Shown here one piece after another: positions 1-5,617 of a stretch of 41,161 nucleotides of DNA. This DNA is from Chloroflexota bacterium (GTDB lineage Bacteria > Chloroflexota > Anaerolineae > Promineifilales > Promineifilaceae): positions 1 to 41,161 of the forward strand of contig RFGV01000100.1 of assembly GCA_003696605.1 (NCBI GenBank). Direction: 5' to 3'. The number at the start of each line of letters is the position of its first letter. Within the stretch, counting starts at the first letter, position 1. Under the pieces are notes generated by a model, which saw only the letters and a program-made list of their open reading frames with translations, made no database searches and was not told where the DNA came from. The translations under genes were made by a program, and so were the position numbers.

Positions 1-2090
1 CCTGTTTCATCGGTTGCCCGATATTGGGCCAGTACAATGCCGCCCCGACTGATTTGAATGATGCGGCTGGTGGCAGTGTCGGCCACAAAGATGGAAGTAT
101 TCAGGCCACGCCCGACCATTTTCACGGCCGTTATGCCTTGTAAGGGGGCATTGAGTCCGTTTTCCAGCAAATCGCTTTCTTGCCATTTGATGGTGCCGGA
201 AAGGGTGTCGTAGTAGCGTAAACGGCCGTCTCCATATGCCACAAGCAGGCTGCCATCTTCACTGTAGATAGCAATATCTACCGCTTGTGCCAGGTCTGGA
301 TTATCTGAAAAGAAAATGGTGCGTTCATTTTCCTGGAGCAAAAATCCATCCCCATCAGGAAAATATTTCCAGATTTGCTGTGCGCCAATGTCTAAAATAT
401 AGAGTCGCTCGTCGAATGTGGTGATATTGCGCGGCAGTTGCCAGTCACTGGCCAGTCCTAGTGTCACTGCCCGCAAGTCGTCGAAGTTAGGGTAGTAGGT
501 GATGAGTGCGCCGCCGCTATCCAGCATGGCCACCCCATCCCGGCTGACGGCTTGTCCTTTGGGTCGCCACATAATGTCAATCAGGTTGGTGATGACGTAG
601 TTGCCTACAACCTGACCACGAAACAGAATCTGGCGTGGTTCGGCCGTTTCTGGGTTCAGGTAGCTTTCGTCTGTGGGGTGATAAAACACCTGACTGTTCA
701 GGCCATCGAGCGTGTAAATGCCTTGTGTTTCTCCTTCTTGCAAAGCAACGGCCGTTAACCCCACCGAGGTATCGTATGTATAAACTAATTGCGTATTCAG
801 CCGCGTGACACCATCCAGCCTGTCCAGATGAGACAATGCTTCATCCCGCAAGCGAGCAATTTCCCTGTCACCTGGTCGAAGCATTTCTGCCTCGCTAGCC
901 AGCGCCAGCACGGTATAGTAATAATTCCGTGCCAATTCCTCATCGTCACCCGCTTCTTCAGCCAGGGCCAAATTTTGGCCAATTGCAGCCTTGATTTCCC
1001 CAAACCGACGTACACGCCCGCGTTGCAGGTACACACTGGTGACAATAATCGCCACAATCAGGGGAATGATGATGGCCAACAGAGTCGGCACAGCCCAGTT
1101 TGTGGGTGAGGACTCAGTTTCTTCTGCCTGGCGGGGTGGGCGCAAGCGGGTGAGTATGGCAGCTACCCAGTCGGTAAAGCTGGCCAATCCTATGGCAGCA
1201 CGGGAAGTCGCTTTACGTGCGGTTGTTTCCAGATCAGCTGTGGGGGTGCGAATGGGAGAGCCAGAAAACGGCCGTTTTGGTTGGGGGCGACGTGCCGTTG
1301 TGGTGGTTGGTACGAATGGCTTTTCCCGTCGTGGTGTGGGCACAACTGGCGTTCGCTTTGATTGTGGCCGTCCAATCAGTCCGGTTACCTCTGGCAGTTC
1401 TGGTGGTGGGTCGTCTGTGAATTCTACAAGCAGCAAACGGGCACTGTTATGGCCTACAATCGTTTGTAAGGCATCCAGAGCCTCTTCGGCCACACTATCT
1501 ACCAGAGCGGCTGCAAATGCCTGTGTTGGCAGATGGGCAATGCGAGGATCGGCCAGCAACAGCATATCACCTGGTTGCAAGCGGTGATGGAAATAGCGAA
1601 ATTCTACACCTGCGGAACGCCCCAGGGGAATCGGCCGTTCCGGGAAGCGGGGAGGGAGCCGCTCAATGCCAAAATTATGCCCCAGCAACGCCAATGACTC
1701 CCCTGCCTGCACCATAAACAACTCCCCCTGGCGCGCCACAGCACAAGTAATCGCCCCCTCGCGCACTGTGCTGGTGCCACTCAAATTCAACCGTAGCAAC
1801 AACTCATTTGCCCGAATCACCGCTCGCCGCAAAGCGGACGTCACGCTACCTGTTGCTTCGAAATATTGACGGCTGATAGTATCCACCAGATCTTCTGCCA
1901 GAGTGGATGTTTCTTCAGGTTGTCCACTCAGGGAGAGATGTACAAACAAGGTGTCTCGTTCTCGCCCTCTGGCCACTTTGCCGGGAGCAGATTGTGCCAG
2001 CAAGCCAGGTACGGCCGTTTCCGCTTGCACAACACCTTCTTTTATGTATAGTTGACCGGTGATGATTTGTAATTCCGAGCTGCTGGACAT
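1..2090 (-). CDS. Membrane protein with PP2C-like N-terminus and propeller-like C-terminus (3' end missing)
   Basis: An open frame runs without a stop from ATG at 2090..2088 to the window edge, giving 696 codons. Residues about 1-225 resemble a PPM/PP2C phosphatase fold (a 'REGAITCAVARQGELFMVQAG' type core and 'PGDMLLLADPRIA'), but the acidic DG metal motifs of active enzymes are not visible, so it may be a pseudo-phosphatase. A Pro/Arg/Thr-rich linker follows (about 235-320), then a hydrophobic membrane segment at about 335-356 and a helical stretch. From about residue 430 there are beta-rich propeller-like repeats such as 'RLYILDIGAQQIWKYFPDG' and 'DGRLRYYDTLSG'. This suggests a cytoplasmic N-terminus and an external sensor. 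No clear ribosome binding site precedes the ATG, and an upstream ATG at 2095 is out of frame. It is divergent from the hydrolase at 2169. Membrane topology and role are inferred; the real C-terminus lies outside the window. Confidence 0.8.
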   Translation of the reverse strand, partial: MSSSSELQIITGQLYIKEGVVQAETAVPGLLAQSAPGKVARGRERDTLFVHLSLSGQPEETSTLAEDLVDTISRQYFEATGSVTSALRRAVIRANELLLRLNLSGTSTVREGAITCAVARQGELFMVQAGESLALLGHNFGIERLPPRFPERPIPLGRSAGVEFRYFHHRLQPGDMLLLADPRIAHLPTQAFAAALVDSVAEEALDALQTIVGHNSARLLLVEFTDDPPPELPEVTGLIGRPQSKRTPVVPTPRREKPFVPTTTTARRPQPKRPFSGSPIRTPTADLETTARKATSRAAIGLASFTDWVAAILTRLRPPRQAEETESSPTNWAVPTLLAIIIPLIVAIIVTSVYLQRGRVRRFGEIKAAIGQNLALAEEAGDDEELARNYYYTVLALASEAEMLRPGDREIARLRDEALSHLDRLDGVTRLNTQLVYTYDTSVGLTAVALQEGETQGIYTLDGLNSQVFYHPTDESYLNPETAEPRQILFRGQVVGNYVITNLIDIMWRPKGQAVSRDGVAMLDSGGALITYYPNFDDLRAVTLGLASDWQLPRNITTFDERLYILDIGAQQIWKYFPDGDGFLLQENERTIFFSDNPDLAQAVDIAIYSEDGSLLVAYGDGRLRYYDTLSGTIKWQESDLLENGLNAPLQGITAVKMVGRGLNTSIFVADTATSRIIQISRGGIVLAQYRATDET

Positions 2091-2168
2091 AACATAAGAA
2101 TAGCACGACTGTTCGAGAAAACAAGTTGACAGCCAGCCAATTATACAAAGATCACAAGGAGGGATGAC

Positions 2169-2951
2169 ATGCCCCACAAACAAGTCAACGGTGTGTCATT
2201 GTATTATGAAGTTCATGGTGAGGGAGAGCCACTCTTGCTCTTGCACGGGTTAGGGTCCAGCGTACGCGATTGGGAGCGACAAATACCTGTGTTTAGCCGA
2301 TATTACCAGGTTATTGGTATAGACATGCGTGGACACGGCCGTTCCGACAAACCGCCTGGTCCCTACACCGTTTCCCTTTTCGCCCAAGACACAGCCGCAC
2401 TACTTCGTGCCCTCCAATTACCCCCAGCACACATTATCGGTATATCCATGGGCGGCATGATTGCTTTCCAGTTGGCTGTTGACACCCCTGAACTGGTTCG
2501 CAGTTTAGTCATTGTAAACAGCGGACCAGAATTAATCCCCAAAACCTGGCGTGAAAAGCTGATGGTATGGCAACGCCTGTTCATCATTCGTCTGTTAGGC
2601 ATGCGCCGCATGGGTGAATTTTTGGCGCCACGTCTTTTCCCGCGCCCAGATCAGGCCGAAGAACGAGCAGAGTTAATTGCACGATGGGCAGAAAACGACA
2701 AACAGGCATATTTGGCGGCCATGCGAGCATTGATCGGATGGAGTGTGGCCGATCATCTGGACAAAATTACCTGCCCTGTATTGGTGCTTGCCGCCGATGG
2801 AGACTATACACCTGTGTCGGACAAAGAAGCTTATGTGGCGCGTCTGCCCAACGCCCGGTTACAAGTGATTGCAGATTCGCGACATGCAACCCCCATTGAC
2901 CAGACAGAACTGTTTAATACGGCCGTTCTCCAGTTCCTGGCTCAAGTGTAG
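2169..2951 (+). CDS. Alpha/beta hydrolase, 260 aa
   Basis: A single-domain alpha/beta hydrolase of the esterase/lactonase/C-C hydrolase type. The oxyanion-hole region 'LLLLHGLGSS' lies near residues 22-31, the nucleophile elbow is GISMGG with Ser93, the probable acid is Asp210 or Asp212 in 'AADGD', and His239 in 'DSRHATP' is the likely catalytic base. A cap of about 75 residues lies between about 125 and 200. Length is normal for the family and there is no signal peptide, so it is cytoplasmic. The ATG is preceded by a strong AAGGAGGG site at about 2156-2163. The substrate cannot be read from sequence. The next gene, an acyl-CoA-dehydrogenase-like protein 78 nt downstream on the same strand, suggests acyl or ester metabolism, but this is only context. 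Confidence 0.9.
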   Translation: MPHKQVNGVSLYYEVHGEGEPLLLLHGLGSSVRDWERQIPVFSRYYQVIGIDMRGHGRSDKPPGPYTVSLFAQDTAALLRALQLPPAHIIGISMGGMIAFQLAVDTPELVRSLVIVNSGPELIPKTWREKLMVWQRLFIIRLLGMRRMGEFLAPRLFPRPDQAEERAELIARWAENDKQAYLAAMRALIGWSVADHLDKITCPVLVLAADGDYTPVSDKEAYVARLPNARLQVIADSRHATPIDQTELFNTAVLQFLAQV

Positions 2952-3029
2952 TGTAAAAATCCGCCAGTATGAGGTAAAATCAGCCCCAACCCTCAAGAGA
3001 CACTATGGTCTATACTTTCGGGAGGTTTT

Positions 3030-3782
3030 ATGAAAGTTGTCATTGCTGGCGAAATGCCCTTTGTGACAGAAGTAGGAGAACTTTGTACGCAAGCCGGACA
3101 TGACACAGTTATCTATCTGGTAGAGGATTTCAATTCGGCCGTACAAAGCGGTTCTGCCATGCCCGAAGCAGCCAATGTTGATGTTGCCATAGAACTGCAC
3201 AACGAATCGGCCGCCGCCAAAGAAGAATTATTAGCGGCATTGGCCGGTTTTATTCCGCGCGATGCCCTGATTCTCACATCCGCATTGGCTACCAGCACCA
3301 CCCAGGCGGCATCATGGGTTCCCAATCCAGCCCGTGTAGTTGGGTTTGGGGTGTTGCCCCCACTCAAATCAGGAAATCTGGTAGAGATAGCGGCTGCCCT
3401 GCAAACGGCCGATTCTGCCATAGAACAAGCCATTGCATTCTGGCAATCATTAGGCCAAGAAGCCATTCGTGTAGCAGATGGGCCAGGGCTGGTACGTGCC
3501 CGCACCGTTTGCTGCCTGATTAACGAAGCAGTCAGTGCCCTCATGGAAGGTGTTGCTTCAGCCGAAGATATTGACAGGGCAATGAAACTGGGCACAAATT
3601 ACCCACATGGGCCACTGGAATGGGCAGACTATATTGGTCTGGATACAGTATTAGGGGTCATGACAGGGTTATATAATGAATGGGGCGAAGATCGATACCG
3701 ACCATCCCCTTTATTGCGACGCAAAGTATTAGCTGGTCATTTGGGACGCAAAAGCGGTAACGGGTTTTATACATATTCCTGA
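3030..3782 (+). CDS. 3-hydroxyacyl-CoA dehydrogenase-like protein lacking the catalytic His
   Basis: The protein has 250 residues and aligns by eye with 3-hydroxybutyryl/3-hydroxyacyl-CoA dehydrogenases. The C-terminal domain is good: 'DGPGLVRAR', 'AMKLGTNYPHGPLEWAD' and the terminal 'GRKSGNGFYTYS'. The N-terminal Rossmann part is short and its glycine loop is degenerate ('IAGEMPFV', residues 5-12). The family motif G-x-H-F-F-N-P reads G-F-G-V-L-P-P at residues 105-111, so the catalytic His (position 106) and the Asn after it are absent. Known members use that His for hydride transfer chemistry, so this one is probably inactive as a classical dehydrogenase or has another role. The start is fixed by a GGGAGG site about 9 nt upstream. 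The zinc protein at 3790 follows after 7 nt, so the two are likely co-transcribed. Confidence 0.85.
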   Translation: MKVVIAGEMPFVTEVGELCTQAGHDTVIYLVEDFNSAVQSGSAMPEAANVDVAIELHNESAAAKEELLAALAGFIPRDALILTSALATSTTQAASWVPNPARVVGFGVLPPLKSGNLVEIAAALQTADSAIEQAIAFWQSLGQEAIRVADGPGLVRARTVCCLINEAVSALMEGVASAEDIDRAMKLGTNYPHGPLEWADYIGLDTVLGVMTGLYNEWGEDRYRPSPLLRRKVLAGHLGRKSGNGFYTYS

Positions 3783-3789
3783 GAAAACA

Positions 3790-4038
3790 ATGGCTGTCAA
3801 ATCGTGTCATATTTGCAACAGTGATCCACTAATAAAAAAGCGTTATGGGTCAGCCGGGCTGGCAGATGGTGACTATTGTCCAATTTGCTATCGGCCAACG
3901 TGCCGTTACCATCTAACCACTGTGCGTTGGCGCTGGCGGCGTACAGGCGAAGTAGATGCTGCACTTGTTTGCCAGGACTGCAAAAGACATTACGAACACC
4001 GTAGCTGGGATGTGGTTAATCGAGATTGGATTACCTGA
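3790..4038 (+). CDS. Small cysteine-rich zinc-binding protein, 82 aa
   Basis: I do not recognise a named family. The 82-residue protein has a regular set of metal-ligand candidates: Cys6/Cys9, Cys30/Cys33, Cys38 with His41, Cys61/Cys64 and His67/His70. This pattern (CxxC, CPICYRPTCRYH, CQDCKRHYEH) suggests two interleaved zinc sites, as in RING- or B-box-like or treble-clef folds. It is basic in the middle ('RWRWRR', 46-51), which could contact nucleic acid or acidic surfaces. It starts 7 nt after the dehydrogenase-like gene with only a weak purine-rich site, so it is probably translated from the same mRNA. An intrinsic terminator follows at 4051. Function unknown. Confidence 0.75.
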   Translation: MAVKSCHICNSDPLIKKRYGSAGLADGDYCPICYRPTCRYHLTTVRWRWRRTGEVDAALVCQDCKRHYEHRSWDVVNRDWIT

Positions 4039-4050
4039 ACCTGCAAATAA

Positions 4051-4082
4051 AAAAGCCCCTACTTAAACAAGTGGGGGCTTTT
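4051..4082. terminator. Bidirectional intrinsic terminator
   Basis: Arms 4051-4064 (AAAAGCCCCTACTT) and 4069-4082 (AAGTGGGGGCTTTT) pair over 14 bp with one G-U, around a 4-nt loop. The A-run on one side and T-run on the other let it serve both the plus-strand operon ending at 4038 and the minus-strand selenoprotein gene ending at 4091. Confidence 0.9.
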
Positions 4083-4090
4083 GATGATAG

Positions 4091-4366
4091 TTATTTAGAA
4101 CGGGGATAAGGTTCTACATCAGGCCCGATATATTCTTTGAATAAACGTAACACTTCCCCCGGTTCGGCATGGCGTCCCAGTGTTTTCTTGGAGAAGATAA
4201 CGTCGTCGTTTACTTTGACCTCAAACGCGCCTTTTTCACCTGTGATAAGAATAAAACGGTCAATGACGTGTTGGTAGTTGGTCAATATTTCGTCCGTCAC
4301 CCTGACGGCACGAGCGCTGTAGTCTCAAGGGACGCAATATTCAAGTGATACAGTGTACTTTTTCAT
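4091..4366 (-). CDS. SelW/Rdx-family selenoprotein with in-frame UGA (CxxU), 91 aa
   Basis: Reading from ATG at 4366..4364 gives MKKYTVSLEYCVP, then an in-frame TGA at 4327..4325 (codon 14), then a continuous frame to the stop at 4091. With the TGA read as selenocysteine the motif is Cys11-x-x-Sec14 directly after a beta strand, the exact place of the redox CxxC/CxxU of the Rdx family (SelW, SelT, SelH). The rest fits that family: 'GAFEVKVNDDVIFSKK' and 'GRHAEPGEVLRLFKEYIGPDV'. The ATG has a perfect site (AAGGAGG, 5 nt spacing), whereas the first ATG after the TGA has none and would lose the active site. A hairpin suited to a bacterial SECIS follows the TGA. Expected role: thioredoxin-fold redox protein, possibly glutathione or thioredoxin linked. 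The selenocysteine machinery is not in this window. Confidence 0.87.
4294..4327 (-). promoter_or_regulatory. Candidate bacterial SECIS element
   Basis: Downstream of the UGA (4327..4325) there are 16 nt, then a stem CCGUC (4308..4304), loop AGGGU (4303..4299) and stem GACGG (4298..4294). The loop A and U can pair as well, leaving GGG at the tip. A small hairpin about 16-37 nt after the UGA with a G early in its apical loop is the known pattern for bacterial SECIS recognised by SelB. Confidence 0.7.
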
Positions 4367-4397
4367 GTTGCCTCCTTGTGATATAATTATCAGGTGT

Positions 4398-4417
4398 ATC
4401 GTGTGGAAAAACACGAT
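4398..4417 (-). promoter_or_regulatory. Perfect inverted repeat in the selenoprotein leader
   Basis: ATCGTGT (4398-4404) and ACACGAT (4411-4417) form a 7-bp perfect inverted repeat with a 6-nt spacer. It lies just downstream of the predicted selenoprotein transcription start, so it could be an operator or an RNA hairpin in the 5' leader. Confidence 0.45.
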
Positions 4418-4427
4418 TGATAAGTGA

Positions 4428-4455
4428 GTATAACGGCGAAAAAAGGGCTTGACAA
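4428..4455 (-). promoter_or_regulatory. Predicted promoter of the selenoprotein gene
   Basis: On the minus strand TTGTCA (4455..4450) and TATACT (4433..4428) are separated by 16 bp; each matches the sigma-70 consensus at 5 of 6 positions. The -35 box overlaps the -35 box of the divergent tRNA promoter by five bases, so the two promoters may compete. Confidence 0.6.
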
Positions 4456-4477
4456 CTCACAAGGGCTGGGATAACAT
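4449..4477 (+). promoter_or_regulatory. Promoter of tRNA-Ala / T-box / leuS transcript
   Basis: TTGACA (4449-4454), a 17-bp spacer, then TAACAT (4472-4477). The predicted start near 4484 lies about 7 nt before tRNA-Ala(CGC). No equally good promoter is visible between the first tRNA and the T-box leader, so this one may drive the whole unit. Confidence 0.8.
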
Positions 4478-4490
4478 ACTAGCCGCTCTC

Positions 4491-4563
<73 letters not shown>

Positions 4564-4767
4564 CAGAGCTTAACAAGTGAAAAGAAAATGATTGAAAGGC
4601 GTTGAACAGGAGTAGTAGGTACGGCCGTTTCAGAGAGTTGCTCCACCGGCTGAAAGAGCAGCATTTATGTACCGAACTCGCCTGGGAGCTGCGGCGGTGA
4701 ACACCTTGAGGGTCAGTAATCGTCGACGGGTAGCGCACGTTACGCGTTTGAGTGGATGGTTATTTAT

Positions 4768-4840
4768 GGGCCTGTAGCTCAGTTGGGAGAGCACCACAAT
4801 GGCATTGTGGGGGTCAAGGGTTCGAGTCCCTTCAGGTCCA
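4768..4840 (+). tRNA. tRNA-Ala (anticodon GGC), nested inside the T-box leader
   Basis: A complete 73-nt cloverleaf: acceptor GGGCCTG/CAGGTCC with G3-U70, D arm GCTC/GAGC, anticodon stem CCACA/TGTGG with loop ATGGCAT, and T arm AAGGG-TTCGAGT-CCCTT. The anticodon GGC reads GCC. CCA is not encoded. It sits between Stem I/II and the antiterminator of the T-box leader. All expected pairs and the invariant T-loop bases are intact, so it looks like a functional gene rather than a tRNA mimic. Its release by RNase P and RNase Z would cut the leader between the tRNA-sensing and decision domains. Confidence 0.95.
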
Positions 4841-4884
4841 CCTGACGACTTTAGTCGCTACCATCAATCAGAGTGGTACCGCGG

Positions 4885-4922
4885 AAGACCCCTTTCGTCT
4901 CTGAACGAGAGGGGTCTTTTTG
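4885..4922 (+). terminator. T-box regulated intrinsic terminator
   Basis: AAGACCCCTTTCGT (4885-4898) pairs with ACGAGAGGGGTCTT (4905-4918) over 14 bp with one G-U and a 6-nt loop, followed by a T-run. It directly follows the T-box sequence, as expected for a transcriptional T-box switch. Confidence 0.92.
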
Positions 4923-4934
4923 GTTTGGTGTATC

Positions 4935-5561
4935 ATGGAAAACCTGTTTATTGAAACAGATTTTGGATGTGTGTTTGCCAAGTCAGCGGGTGAAATAGGG
5001 GCTCCGTTGGTGTTGGGGATTCATGGCTGGAGTCAGCGGAATGGTTGGCATACCTGGCAACCTTTGATGCCGCCACTGGCGCAGGCTGGCTTTTGGGTGG
5101 TGAGTGTGGATATGCCTGGCTGGGGGCAGAGTGTGGTACGAACGGCCGAACCCATGACAGGAGAGCGGGCGATAACGGCCGTTTGGGGTATCCTGAATGG
5201 ATTGCGGGAATGGGCCGAAACCGAAGGCAAAAACCCACCAGAAACGGCCGTACTCATGGGCAAAAGCTGGGGAGGCGGCGTCGCCCTCAAATTCGCCCTC
5301 AAATACCCCCGACAAGTCACAAAACTCATCCTCACTGCACCAGCCTTCCGCGAGTTTGACCGGCTACCTGAAATCACCCAGCCCATTCTCCTTACCTGGG
5401 CTGAAGACGATCCAGTCATCCCCTTTACCTACGCTGCCAAGTTCGCCGAAGCCTTACCCAACTGCCGACTTATTCCGTATCCCACTGGCGGACACAGCGC
5501 AGCCCAAAACAACGTGGACGATTTTGCACCCAAAGCAATAGAATTTCTTTGCGAAAATTAA
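4935..5561 (+). CDS. Alpha/beta hydrolase under T-box control, 208 aa
   Basis: A compact alpha/beta hydrolase without a large cap. Motifs: 'LGIHGW' at 27-32 (oxyanion region), nucleophile elbow GKSWGG with Ser111, acid Asp158/159 in 'AEDDP', and His187 in 'GGHSA'. It resembles small carboxylesterase or acyl-peptide hydrolase-type proteins; the substrate is unknown. I prefer ATG 4935 to a TTG at 4920, because the TTG lies in the terminator T-run and the protein fold begins after the ATG. The ribosome binding site is weak. The gene is the first cistron after the T-box terminator and ends 56 nt before leuS, so it should be induced together with leuS on leucine limitation, which is an odd partner for a synthetase. 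Confidence 0.88.
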   Translation: MENLFIETDFGCVFAKSAGEIGAPLVLGIHGWSQRNGWHTWQPLMPPLAQAGFWVVSVDMPGWGQSVVRTAEPMTGERAITAVWGILNGLREWAETEGKNPPETAVLMGKSWGGGVALKFALKYPRQVTKLILTAPAFREFDRLPEITQPILLTWAEDDPVIPFTYAAKFAEALPNCRLIPYPTGGHSAAQNNVDDFAPKAIEFLCEN

Positions 5562-5617
5562 AATTCAGAAAAGACAACTTTCATCAAGCCAAATTAGAAG
5601 CAATCAGGAGATTGTTC

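Larger units (their letters stand above)
4591..4922 (+). promoter_or_regulatory. T-box riboswitch leader of the hydrolase-leuS unit, with a tRNA gene inside
   Basis: All main T-box parts can be placed. Stem I base: AAGGCGTT (4596-4603) with AACACCTT (4700-4707; one C-A mismatch), next to GGTGAAC. Lower helix: CAGG (4607-4610) with CCTG (4681-4684). Specifier loop: AGTAGTA (4611-4617) facing GAACTCG (4674-4680). Upper helix: GGTAC (4618-4622) with GTACC (4669-4673). A IIA/B-like segment follows at about 4722-4739 (GACGGG..GCACGTTA). The T-box proper AGAGTGGTACCGCGG is at 4870-4884, and the terminator has arms 4885-4898 and 4905-4918 plus T-run. The best specifier is CUC (4677-4679), a Leu codon followed by a purine, agreeing with leuS downstream. 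A different register is not excluded. The tRNA at 4768-4840 occupies the place of Stem III, closed by GATGGT (4755-4760) with ACCATC (4860-4865). Confidence 0.87.

Noticed and set aside
2126-2146. TTGACA / TATAC promoter for the hydrolase at 2169
   Set aside because: The possible -10 is only about 10 bp from TTGACA, which does not give a workable spacer.
4091-4366. Selenoprotein gene as a pseudogene or with a start after the UGA
   Set aside because: The UGA falls exactly at the CxxU position, the upstream start has a perfect ribosome binding site, and a SECIS-like hairpin follows; a nonsense mutation at that spot by chance is unlikely.
4768-4840. The second tRNA as a tRNA mimic belonging to the T-box
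   Set aside because: All stems, the T loop, A73 and the G3-U70 pair are intact and nearly the same as in tRNA-Ala(CGC), so it looks like a working tRNA gene.
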